Positions 47,274-61,100 of a stretch of 64,000 bases of DNA are shown piece by piece. Position 1 is the stretch's first letter. Each line of letters begins with the position of its first letter. This DNA comes from Sipunculus nudus (Eukaryota > Annelida > Sipuncula > Golfingiida > Sipunculidae). The notes below the pieces were generated by a model. That model was not told where the DNA came from. It searched no databases and saw only the letters and a list, made by a program, of their open reading frames with translations. Both the position numbers and the translations under genes were made by a program. The DNA is taken from positions 75,056,429 through 75,120,428 of the forward strand of contig CM049312.1 of NCBI GenBank assembly GCA_026874595.1, in the 5' to 3' direction.

Positions 47274-50200
47274 CTGCAGAGGGAAATACAGATAAAGTTA
47301 TCCAGTAGATATATGTAAAAAATAACGTCAAAGCCAGGTAAGTAGTGTTAGGCAAAGGTTTTTAAATCAGGTTTGATGATTGAAAGAAAAAAGTAACCGT
47401 TGATTATTAATTGACTTTTCCATCTCCTGGGTAAAGCAGAGGGTTTTGTTTTCAGTTAAAATAGTGTGTGTGTGTGTGCACAAGATATCTGATGAGTGGT
47501 ACCATGAATTTAATTTATTTAAATTATATTAGATATATAGGTACGGACTGTGAATATCTCAAAGTGATTAAGTCGCCTCATAAATATGGGAGAGCTTAAT
47601 GGAATCCTGTTTAACATTTACTATTGGGACTTATAACATGTGACCAGACAACCATCTGTGGACCATGAATCAAGATGACTCGCAGACAGCAATGGCACCA
47701 AGTTATCACAGTGACACTTAAAGTTAAAGGACAGATGGACAGACAGTGAGTATACCATAATACTCCCATCATATGATGGGCATAAAATAAAAATAGTTTT
47801 ACTGTGATCATTGGATAAATATTTTCATCTCAATTCCTGGTTGCCAAAGGTAGAAAGTTAAAACAAGATCAGATCAGAGGAAGAAGCAATTTGGACAATC
47901 AAGGTTGTGATTGCTTGCCAGTATAGAGACGAAGAAATAAAGCACAGAGTTGGAGGAATAGAGTTTAATGTGTTTAGTTTACACCTGAAGCCTTTACTGT
48001 TGTAAATGAAGGCAATGTGATAAGCAGCAATAGAGAATATGTCTACTTCATCAATTCATCTCCACACCTCACTCTGGTAATATTTGTGTCCATAAATGGG
48101 ACGCTTTTTCAACGGAAAATAAAGAAAAGCATCAATCCTCTTGCATATTGGCTGATTTTAAAATTATAATAACATAATATCTATTTGCACTTTACTAAAA
48201 GGTCAAGGTTATGACCCAGTTATTGACCCTTTTTTTCATTACTCAAGATTTGGCTTTAACAATGCTAATTTGTGCCTCATGTTCAATGTGCAGCTGACAG
48301 AACTCAAATATTTTTTTTTCTCCAGATAATATGACTTCTTTTCATTTGCAAGCTGCATGTATATAATGAGTTTTGATCCATGATCATGAAAAAATGCAAC
48401 CACTTTAAACCGCAATTATGAAAATCAAATTCTTGTTATCAACGGTCAAGTAATCAGCAGTACGCTACTGATCAGGGTTGTCATTATGTCTTGAGCTGAC
48501 AAGTTATGTCATCAAAGATTATAAATATTCAACAATATATAACACAACATACAGTAATTATCTATAGCTTGGACAAGAATCAATACAATTTTCAATTCTT
48601 CTGAGGTGAACGTGTACCATTAGAATTATTGACTGGTGTGATAAATATTAATGCAAAAATGAATACAATTTTCATTAAATCATGCAGCAAAGCAAATAAA
48701 CTTTGCACAGAAAACACTGCAACAAATGCAATACCGTTTATTGAAGCCCAGATTGAATTTGTGACAAAACCTCAAAATTATTCAAAAAGTTCATTATATC
48801 AAACAGACCTTGTCAATCAACTTCCAGATCAAGTCATCGTCTTTTGTTAATAAATGCTGGACATACACCTTCTCTGCCTGATCACGAGAGAAAGCTACTC
48901 TCAAAGTGATGTGGCCATCTTTATCCCATGATTCTAAAAAAAAACAGATTTTTTTTTTAAATATTCTAAATTTTACATAAAATGTGTATGATAGAGTTAA
49001 TATTTAAGACTCATTCTGTAGGACAGGGGGGCTTCTAGGAATTGATGAGTTTTCTTCCATATTCATATTCTGTTAAAAAGATTTTGTGGGTCGACCCCCC
49101 CCCCCCCCCCCCCCCAAGAGTGCAAAACCATTGAATTTTTTGCTTGCCTGAAATCTTCGATTTCGGCAAGCATGTTGGTCAGTTGCGAATATCTGTTTGT
49201 GTGTTTGTTTGCCAGTACTCTCCTGGCCACAGTTTTGTAGCAATTGATCTGAAACTTACAGAGTTGATTGAAAGTCAAAAGTTCTGGAAGCCTATTGTTT
49301 TTGGTAGGCATAGGTCAAAGGTCAAGGTCAAGGTCATCGAAAAACGTCGAAATTTTATTTTCATCATAACTTTGTTAATATGAGTCCTATCTTCACAAAC
49401 TTCGCCTCATTTTCTTCCTATGCGCCTTCTTCATAAAACAGTCTTGTCATCTTTTCTCAACTTTGTGTCACTTTGTCAGTATGTCTGTCTGTCTGTCAGT
49501 TGACTTTAATTTCGCCTTCTTGCTGGTGCTTGTGTCTTACATATAGCATTCTACAGGCCACAGTTTTGCAGGAATCATTTTGAAACTGGTGAATCTTATG
49601 TCTTACACTTATGTCACAAAATTGATTTTTCATTTTCGGGATATGGCCGCCAGGGGGCATTGCACTTGAACTTCATCAGTGTATCATTTTTTTGACAATA
49701 TCTCTGAAACTATAAACCTGAATTACATAAACTATAGCTTAATTTCTTCCCCTGAGGCTTCTCCATAACTTGGTCAAGTCATCTGGTCTCAGCTTTGTGT
49801 CACTTTAATAGTATGTCTGTCTGTCTGTCAGTTGTCATTGATTTTGCCTTCTTGCATGTTCCTTTGTCTAACATATAGCATTCAACAGGCCAGAGTTTTG
49901 CAGGAATCCTTTTGAAACAGATACATCTTATGTCATACACTAATATCTCGAAAGTAATTTTCTGTTTAAGAAAATAGCCACTAGGGGGCGCTGCACCCAA
50001 AAGACTTCACAGTATCATTTTTTGGTCCTATCTCCAAAACTTTAAACCTAAATTTCATAAACTATAGCTTATTTTCTTCCTCTCTGTCTTTTTTCATGTC
50101 ATAGTTTAGTCTTCTTGTCTTAACTTTGTGCCGCTTTTCAGTATGTCCGTCACTTCAAAACACTTCAAAATGTTATTTTCCTCATAACTTTTTCAAATCT

Positions 50201-52055
50201 GGTTGTATCTTCAAAAACTTTGGCTCATTTTTTCACCTGCATAACTTAGTCAAGTCAACTGGTCTCAACTTTGTGTTACTTTGTCAATATGTCTGTCTGT
50301 TTGCAAGATGTCCTATATGTTGCCTTCTTGCTGGTTCTTGCCTCTGTTATAATAGCATTTTACAGGCCACAGTTTACCAGGAATCACTTTGCAACTTTCA
50401 CCTATCCTATATATTTGAACGATTTCTTGAAGCTGTACGTGTATTCTTAAATAGGTCAAAGTTCAAGGTCAAAGTCATGAAAACACGTTTTCATCGTAAC
50501 TTTGTCAATATTGGTCCAGTCTTTACAAACAATAGCTCATTTTCTTCCTCTTTGTTTTTTTATGACTTGTTCTGGTTATCTGTCTTCTAATCTGGGTCAG
50601 AGTGATTCCGGCAAACGCATGACCTCTGGTCGTCTTGTTTTCTTTTTATTCTGCCATTATCTGTTTGCACTTGATCTCCAACATGGCTGATTTTCAAAGC
50701 TGAAAATTGGGCACTATATTTGTCCTATAGGTCTAATATATAATTCTTTTTTTGGGGGGGGGGGGGGTTCATATGATTTTTACTGTCAAGGTATGTGGCA
50801 ACGATTACTTTTTTTTGCCTTTTCAGCCATTAGAGAGCATAAACATATTATTTGAGTGGCAGGGCACTTGATGAGGTAAGATAATTTTCCTAAGTTATGG
50901 ACAATGTCTGAAGGTATCACGTCACTACAAATGCGTTTATTTTCTTCTGCCACCTAATATATGCAAAATAAATTATAAATAAAATTTCTCTCACTTGTAG
51001 CTTTTGTGACTGATTTGTCAGCCTTTGACATTGTGAGGAGCCCTAGAAATGATTCAATAACCAATTCTTATGAGCTAAGAGGAAATGGCTATTGAGGGGA
51101 AACCTGGCAAAGCTGGACCAAGGGAACTGCATGGAGTGAAACAGGTTACATAACACAGGTGAGGGCTGCAAACTCCACTGTACCCTTGGCTGGCTTGATG
51201 TAAACAATACTTGACATGGTGTCTGAAAACTTGAATTAAAGCTAATCTTATTGATTAATTCCTTTGAAATTTCAGATTTTAAAACATTAAATCCTGATGT
51301 ATGTATCCTGTGAAAATTAAATGTGCCTTGTGTACAGGGGAAAATGTGCCATGTTCAAATATGGGCAAAATTAAAGGTATTGATTTTACATTTATGGTAA
51401 TAATTTAAATGAATAAAAAATTCTGATTTAATTTCTGGCATACAGTTAAATGTTCATTAAATAAAGCAGCATGCTTCGAAAAAGGCTCTCTAGCTTCAAC
51501 AGTTACCATGTAAAATGGAGTGTTTCTAATTTCTGGAGAGTTTATAGAAAATATATATAGAGGAATAGTTATAACAAATATGAACAAAACATCTCCAGTG
51601 GTTCAGATATTTGGTAGTCTTGATGTGTGACACCAAGATTTTAATGGCAGATTGAGGTTTTCATTAATTTCTCAAAGGAAAGAAGTCACAGTGACCCAGT
51701 TTTCAGTTTGGTTGGAGAATTTGGGGACATCTTACTGTATGTAGAATTTTGGATTTGTTGATCAAATGGTTTTAAAATGTGCCTTGTTGACAGCAGGCAA
51801 CATGATGGACAATGGACAATCACTATAGCTATGATGTCTTATACTAAGCTGTGCTAAAAAATAATCATTCAATTAAATTGATTTTAAAGTTACAAATTGA
51901 CTACAATTAAATTGAAGGGTTGCAATTCACCCCATTGTTTATTTGATGCATTTTTACACCCCTACAGATTTTCCTTTTGAGTTCTATATACATGGTTAGA
52001 AATTCCAGAAGGACCATTTGGATCTGCAGTGGAGATACAATATATCATTAACAAA

Positions 52056-52114
<59 letters not shown>

Positions 52115-55100
52115 TAATATATATATATATTTTTACTTGCCTAATTCCGTTTTGTAGAGGTAGTCTTTGTCCTTACTGCGGCAGCCAAAGTACAGAATAT
52201 TCTCACCCCTACTCTTCTGTAAAACTGCAATGATCAGGCTAATGGATTAATTATCTGACCACAGACGATAAAATATGACAATTTCTTTAATCAGGAGTAG
52301 AATTTGTACACTACGATTGCCCTTTTGTTTTCAAGAGTTTTAAATTGACAATTTTCTTTAAAAGTAAATTATCTTGAAAATAAAGACTTTATGAAAAAGA
52401 GGCCCTATTACTGAAGACAGATCAAAAAGAAAAAGTTTGCTATGATAAATGATGTAAAATCTTTCAAATCATTATCTTTCTGCTGATAATAAAAAGTCGT
52501 TTCTACTCATTCAATATTCACTTGGTCCTCTATCCAATTGTTATATTCTTCTGTGCACATAATACTTATTATTATTAATTCATATAATAATGGACATGCT
52601 CATAAAAGATAGTTTTATGTTAAGATTATGCAAAAAGAATCCTTACGAAGCAATGAAAAACTGAAACCCACAAATATGAAACTAACTACAGTAATTTAAG
52701 TTCATAATTTGATATTCATATTTCCATACATAAACAAGTGCCTAAATCTTACAACAAGTGTATGCTGATTTCAATGGGTGAAATTATGGGCAAGTCAAAG
52801 AGTGAATTCACAATTAGAAAGTACTGACACAGTGCATATTTCTGCCAATGCCTGGGCCTGCATCAAGAGCCATCCAAACTATATATCACTTACTCCATGG
52901 TCCATAACTCAACTTTCAACAAAACTTCAATGAATTATTTGACAGATATTGAATAGAAAATCAGACAAACTAATAGAAAAAGAGAGGTGAAAACATAATA
53001 TAGCTCTACTAACCATACAAAAAGTAGCCTCGGTGAATGCAACATATTGTTACTCATCTGCCTCTGTTCCTCAATTGAAATTCGTAACACACACATTTAT
53101 TTTAAGTTGAGTAAAAAATATTTTCATGATTAAGTTTGAGTTTGATTGAGTTTGATATTTCTTTTTTAATTAATCAGTTAAATGTGCTCAGGTCAGCAAT
53201 TATGAAAGCAGATAGGGCAAAGATTTACTGCGCAAAACCTAATATTCCATTCAAATCATAAGATGGTGGATTGAAAAACCACTGGGAACATGATAATAAC
53301 CTAAGATATTAATAATATCAAACCTCTTTCCTGAATAAAAGCTCTGAATGGAGCCAGACCAGTACCGGGACCAATCATAATGATTGGAACATCACCGTTG
53401 CCAGGCAACCTGAAGTCTGGGTTTCTGCTGATAAACACAGGACATGATTGGTCAATATTCAGCCTATCCTGTAGGAATGTTGTAGTTACTCCAGTCCTGC
53501 TCTTCCCCAGTGTCTTGTACCTGACAACAGCTGCTGTCACACAGGCAGTGTCACTGTCCTGTGAGAGAAAATAATTTTTTGTTCATACACATTTTCTCCA
53601 TACATAAATAAGAGCAAGTCTCTGTTTGGTGGTAAGGCCTGAAAGGCCACAAAATTAGAATATTTATTACTGACAATATTAACAATACAAATATCCCAGC
53701 AAAAGTATGGATACTTATATTCTACCACCTAAAATACTGAATAAAAGAAAAACAAAGGAGGGATGGGAAGTGAAATTCTTATAGAGAAGAAACACAGAAG
53801 GGATACAAGTTGGAAGCTAGAAAAATCTTCATGGGTGAATTTGCTTTGTACAGTCACCAGGTGGTATGTGCATTGTTTGTTTTGTACCTGTGATCATGGC
53901 CTGGGCAAGTTTATTTCCACTTATATACAGAAGTAAGCCAATCATTTATTCAGAAATACTTTCAAATACCATAATAATTTTTGGAAAAACATTATACTTC
54001 ATTTATTTTTAACACAACTGGTATGTAAATATTTTCCTTCAAGCTTAACACTCACTGGGAGAAATACCAGTAATTGTCTAAACCAACATAGCCCTCACAC
54101 ATATTTTATATCATGGCCTTACCACATATGGTGAAGAAGAAATGGAATAATATCTGGGCATCAGGGCCTTCATGTTCTCAAGCACTCTCTGGTGGGACAA
54201 TCCTGAACTAGAAAACTCTTGCAGAACATCACCAACTTCCCGAACTGCCAAGTACTGGTGTAAAATCATGTTGGTCTTAGAGGCCTACAGAAACAAAAGC
54301 AAGAGTATTTATAAGAGCTGCTTCTTTAACCTTGACCTTTACAAGCTGTCTGCCATTAGATTTTTTTAAAAACAAATCTCAATACACAATATATTACTGA
54401 AGTTAATAAATATAGCATGATTATAACACACGTATATAATATGTATAAAATTTACTATTATGAGAACATTCACACTGGTAAAATGTTTGATCAGAATACC
54501 ATTTAAACTAATAAATCACTATATTCTACATTTTCCTTTACCTTACATTATTCCAGTGCCATAAAATTATAAAGTTAAATATTAACATGAAACATATTCA
54601 AATTGTAACCAGTACATATATAGTAAGCCCTTGCTGTCAAATATAAATAGTAAAGATAAGTAGTGTTTCAGCACTACAGTGCATTTTCAAAATGATTTCA
54701 ACAGAATTAAACAACTGGGGGAATTAGAATTAGAAAAAATAATTAGTAAATTGTAATTAAATTTTGTGTATTTGAATTGATTACGTCAAGAAAAATAATT
54801 AATTATATATTAGAAAAGTCTGTTTTCAAATTAATATAAAATTTGAATTAATTAATAATGTACTTACTATTACAATTAAAATGATGGTTAAAAACATTAA
54901 GAGCAACAAGGTATTTTATTATACAAACTAGATGGGACAGAGTGCAGGCAGATGACAACAGATTTTCCTTACCCCAGCAGCCAGGATTTTATCCAGCCTT
55001 GTCTGCAAGTCACTGGGACTGAGGCAATCTCTCAGAAGCTGCAACAGCTCTGGCTTGACCTGTTTTAAGTCATAGTACTTCAACAGTGCAGTCTCCAGAG

Positions 55101-58100
55101 TTAAAGAATCTGTCAAAAAATAAGTCATTATAGTTTTAATATGAAAAAAAAGTTAACTCTAACAGAGGGGAAGGTTTGCCTCTTCAAATTAAACATACCG
55201 GTATGTTTATCTTAAGTGAGTTATGCATGTTTAGACCATCATTTTCTGTCCGACTTCATGTTATATTTTGAGTTGCTGATGAACAATGGTTAAAAGCAAT
55301 TTGTTTTTTTTTTATTCAGACACACAGAGTTTCTAAATAAATAAATTGCTTGAGAGCAGATTAATGTTCCAATGTGAAGTAAAGCAAAATAATTATATAC
55401 AATAAATAATATTCTTGATTTAATAATATCTTTATAGTACGCTTGATAATGGGAATCTTGAAATGACAGTTCATTCTTATATCAAGATTAGAATTACTAT
55501 TCTTTGACCTTTATAATGGATTTCTTTTGTGAAATAAACTTGAAATGAGTCATTTGAACATCATTTGAGCCAAATGTGTAAGCCCTATAAAAGTTTCAGT
55601 AAATAGAGATCTTTTACCAGAGGTTGACTTTTCAGATGTGACCGGATTGCCTATAAAAGGGGAAAATTTAGGAGCATCTTATGTGGGTGACAAATGTGGT
55701 GCCAGGAAGCATGCTATTAAAAGGCAAACGTTGGGGGGTGTCTCCTTCTGAAGATGTGTCTTCTATTCAGCATTTTACGGTAGGCCTTTTCCTAGAAAAG
55801 GCTCAGCATTAATGGTTAACTGCTTGCCCTGGGCAAAAAAAAAAGTTCCTTAAAATGGCTGCAGGGCAACCAAATCACCTGTTATTTGGCAGACAGAGCA
55901 AGTGGGACCAACTTTAAACTCTACCCAAAGGCCTGGAATGTTTGTGGCTGCAATCACTGATTTTTGTGTAGCAAGTAAGATTCATGTTGTGCAGCTGGAA
56001 GCCAGAGGTTACTTTACTGGCTGGTCAAGTACTTCCACATGTTAATGCCTGCAAGAGTATATGCATTGCATTTAATATTTGCCTGCAGTAATATTTGCCA
56101 ATATTTACCCCCCCCCCCCCCCTTTATGAGGAGGCTCATAGAGGTTAATAAATTTATTTCTATATTCATTTTTCATATTTCTATATTTAATTTCTGTGGA
56201 TGGACCTTCTTAGGACCACCTACAAAAAGGGATTGCTTGGATGATTGTATACATCTGTTTGTTGAATGAAATGGGGTACCTTTGAACATGATTATTGTTA
56301 TTTAACTACCACTTTTGCTTCTCAGCGCCATCTAGTATTCAAACGTTGAATGATTTAGAAGTTCAAGATATCTATCTTTTTGATTAAAAAGTAGCTTTAA
56401 TCATATTCCAGGTCAATGCAGTAAAACATTATATATTCTGATTGGCAATCCACTCAAATGTATAAGAATATTCCAAGGAATTATCTAGTTTTAATGCCTT
56501 ACTCAAATGTTATGTATTTCACTAAATGAACACAAGATGGCACTGATATGCAATGGTGGTTTACCGTAAATAATAATGAAGACATATGCAGAGGTACCCA
56601 AATAGATTCACTGACAGAACTTCACTGTGTAATAAAAGATAGAACTTTTAATTTTATCATTTGAGATATAATAAAATATAATCTTTGTTGTCAATATAAC
56701 AGACCCAAACACACAAAAGTTAGATGCTGCAGTCACGCATCATTAGGGAAGTGTAAAACAAAATTTACAAAACAAAAATACCATGTTCTGCTTACCTGGT
56801 TGTGGATGATAAGCCCATCTTGGTACATCTACCTGTTCATCACCATGGCAACCAAGAGCCTGCAACATGACCTTGACCTCTAGGGGATTGTTTGTTGGAT
56901 ATATTCCTAAAGCATCCCCTGAAAAATCATTAAAATACTTATAACATACAGAAGATATATATTCAAATCTTTATGAATAAAAAAAAATTTAATGAAAACA
57001 TTTAGAGAAACATGTATCTTGTTGCTTCCTAAAACATCATATTAGAAAATGACTATCTTTTTTAATTCATTGAACTGTTGTGAATATAGAAGATTTAGCA
57101 TTTTTAATGCACAGTCACAAAATTTATTCTTCTACAGACTCTGAAAGGTGGTGCTCATGATAGGTGTTGTTAGGAAGTACACTAAATAAGCTAATGATTG
57201 TTCTGGTTTATGTCAAGTTACAATGTACTTGTATTCCACGAGGCGTCCCAGAAATGACAAAAATATTTGCATCCTCATAGACAAGAAAAGTGTGTTCCTC
57301 ACTGAATGATGCAACAGCACTCTGACAGCCAGTATGCTGGTCATAGACTCTCTAATGTAGAGGGTCGAAATGAGGCTAGCGTGACAGAGGCATACACTAT
57401 AAATTTTATACACAAATATAGTCGATTATGTAAAAGTTATGATGTACTTGTATCTTTTACCAGCTGTCCATGAGAGTCCACTGTCCTTCAATGAAAACTC
57501 AAGGTGAATGGTCTCCTTGTCATCCTTAGTCACTCTCACAGTCAACTCCCTTTTAACCTGCAAAAATAACCTGACAATAAAGTAACCTTAGGTGGCATTA
57601 ATATGATATCATTAGAATGATATGTTATCTATTCAGTAACCTACTGTATTCATATATTTACCAGACTAATATGTATATATAACATATATACAGATATCAG
57701 TGATCATGATTTTGTAGTATTTTAGCTGCTGGACAAGTATGGTTTAGGTGTAGTACACAATTTCATTTAGCATTCACAAAATATGAATATAATGTTCCTT
57801 TCAAAATGAGAAACATCTGTAATCTCCCCACTATGGGCTTTCCAAAAACATTAGGGGTAAAAATCTCATAATAATGATTCTATATTTCAGCTTATCTGAC
57901 CTTGATGATCCTGGTGGAAGTCACCGGTTTTCAAACTTGTCCTAGAACATCATTGGAACAAATTGTGTACCAAATTTGAGGACAAAAAGTGGAATAGTTC
58001 AAAAGTTATGGGGTTCACAAATATTATACATTTAGGCAAATTTGACCTTGAAGATCAAGGTCATTAGAGATTTTGGTAGAACAATTTGTATTTCACATTT

Positions 58101-61100
58101 CAGGAAAAAATATACAGCCCTTCAAAAGCTATTGTGTTCACAAGATATCGTACAGATGACAATGTCAGACGATGCCACTAAAAACAACATGTCTGACCTG
58201 GAGGGGAGACATAATACTGCATTTGTACGTTGTTACCATTAATAGTATTTTATGATATCTCTTAGATCGTGGAATAGTAGTTCTTTGGTTTATGAACAGG
58301 CCAGGCATGTTACCAAAGAGATAAAGCGCCCCCAGCATATATGATACAACATGTCATTCAAGGCTCATATCAATGCTTGTGGATGATATTGCTTATACAT
58401 TGATTTACATCAGTGGTTTCATTTATCAGCATACTAAGTGATGAGATGCCCTAAATGAAATCAACAAGCATCACAATTTGTCTGATGTCATAATGCTCTG
58501 TGACTCGCCACCCCAAGTAAAATTGACAAGCATCATGGGGCATGTAACATCACTATGTGCTCCATGACTCACTGCCTGAGAAAGAAAGTGACAACAAAGT
58601 AGGACCCTACATATGTAAAGGTGCCAGTGTATGTGTGCTTTTGAAGTGTTTTACTTAGGTACTTTGTGAAAATAGAGTGGCTGCATGTACACAATTGTGT
58701 TGATAACATGTGAGGTTGTTTAATAAATATATTATGATCTAACTTGATGGGTATATGGCCTTGGTACTGAACTGCCTTTTTGGGTATGGCCTTTGTACTG
58801 GCCATGAGGCAGATGTATCATCCCTTAGCCCTATGGGTATCATGCCAATATGCCACCCTTAGGTTGAAATGAAGGCAATACAGAACAAGCCAGATAATAA
58901 CATATACATATTATACCTTGAGTGTGGCCATGAATGGTTTACTTCTCTGATACTCCTCTCCATCTGATGTCACTAGTTGGAGATAATCGAGTTTACATAA
59001 AATGTTGACATCGTCAAGGCTTCTGATGACATCATTCATCCAAGTATTGATCACTGTCCAGTCTTCCATATCCACATCACCACAGGATACAAGTCTCTCA
59101 GAGCCAAGATGTTCAAACCTGGATTGGAATATATTACAATAAAACTACAGTTAGGGTTAATTTAAAAGGAAATGCAGAGTTAAGCATGAATTCAGATATG
59201 ATCCCAATTGTGGAATACTTCCCAACCCATGTTTGCATAATCTATTTTTCCCATATTCCCAGGGTCATTCATGCACTATAAATGACTGTACATTCGTGAA
59301 TATCCTTTGAAGATGTAACTGAATCCAGATAAGATGCTGGATCCACACCAAAAATCCAATAAATTCTTCCTTGGTCCCTTCCCAAAATACTCTGAATATT
59401 TCAGGAGATTCTGTTCATGACTGCGTGAGTTATGTTGTTTACAAACACATAAACACACACTAAATCAAATGAATACATGTACCATGCACCCCTGACAGAG
59501 GCATTTACTGCTTGTAATATGAATAATTATAAATTCATTACAATATCTTTAAACTAAAAAAATCTTCCAGTAACATGTTCACAGAGTGTTTTTTTTTGCA
59601 ATGAAAATCATCATACATACTTATTCACCTTTGATCCAGGGTTCTGCCAGCCTTACAGAAGTGTGGATAGTTAGAGTCCCCCATGCCCAGCACAGCAAAC
59701 TTTGTATGAGTGACAGGGACACTGTTTGTCATTACAGAGCTGTAGAACTCCCTGGCATCAGTTGGTGGTACTCCTGTCATGGGAACAAAAGTAAAGCAAT
59801 AAATTCTTGTGTAATCTACCACATTTGATAACACAGACAATAAACCACCCTAAGATGACCAGTCATAGGAATTTATGGAGGACATTACGAATCTATGTAG
59901 TAACTAGTACAATTTTTTGTGTCCAAAATTGACAGATTCTGAAAAAGAAGCTTCCTTCCAAAGGCAGTGCAGGGCAGCCAATCCGATTGTATCATTACAG
60001 TCACATGACCATGCTTGGTTTATTCACATGAATAGTATAAGTAACAAAAGGAAGACTTAAGTTTAACTGACTCAAACTGTGGCTTTTCTCAATATCATTT
60101 TAAAGTCTTTCAACTATTTATCACATTTCCTTTAATTGATTTTTAAGGATCTATGTTAAAATTATTAGAACTTTGTAGAAGTAAAGCAATAAACACTTAT
60201 GTATCTACCACATTTATAACACTGGCATTAAACCTGTGGGTGTGCAAGAGCTGAGGTACATGGGAAGTGAACAACAAAGACCAATTAGTGAATAAGAGAA
60301 TGTTCACATAAATCAAAATTAGGCAAAATCTTAGAATCTAAAGATTTAAAAAGTTGTCTCATGCAAATTAAAGAATAGGTATGAAGAGGGGAATTAATAT
60401 GTAACAAGAGCAATGTAAATGTGCATAATACACCCGTCTTATGTCTTGTGACCTTTGATCTCACCACAAATTAGCCTTGTGACCTCATGAAATATGCATT
60501 GATTTTGCCTATAATCGAACTAGGGCTAGATAATATATTGGTTAGTAGTTAGGGTGAGTTTGTAAAAATCAATTAAAGCACTGGAAAGTTATCGTGGCAA
60601 CACTAAAAGTTCATGAAGGGATGGACGGATGGTGGGTATAATGTAATATGTCCTGTCATAGACGGGTGTATAAAAAGAGACTGCTTGAACATATGAACCA
60701 AAATGTGATCACATGCCTTAAGTCAGCTACTTTCTCTGTAGGAATTATGTGATTTTTGGCTTACTCTGTGTATAAATAATGAAATGTAGTTACTGTCAAG
60801 AAATGCTCTTTTAATGCCTCTGACATGGATGTAGCATTTGTTTGTCTAAAAGCTGTGTATTATACATTGCCCTATTGTTGACAATGAAAAACAGAATAAA
60901 ACATGCATAGTAAGGTGGTTGGTTGCATATATCAGGAAGTCACTTATTGCAAAACACCCTTTTAAAAACTCTGGTTCCTCTGTCATGCTGCCAAATGTCA
61001 TTTATGAATGCATTAGTCATTTTTGGTGGGTCCCCAACATGTTATAAATATGTTGATAGAAACAAAACAAGCAGCCTGTGAACTGTGGGACTGGTGTTTC

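Larger units (their letters stand above)
48934..52140 (-). other. Diflavin reductase intron with GC-AG borders
   Basis: About 3.2 kb starting GCAAGT and ending TTTTTTTTTAG on the minus strand. It contains the C21 run, the tandem-repeat element at 49141-50635, a G14 run, unremarkable sequence from 50770 to 52050, and the (TA)n tract. Confidence 0.7.

Noticed and set aside
52201-52216. Alternative acceptor TTTTACAG for visible exon 11 of the reductase
   Set aside because: Using it breaks the phase-1 join and gives an immediate stop; the TTGCAG eight bases upstream keeps the conserved ILYFG frame.
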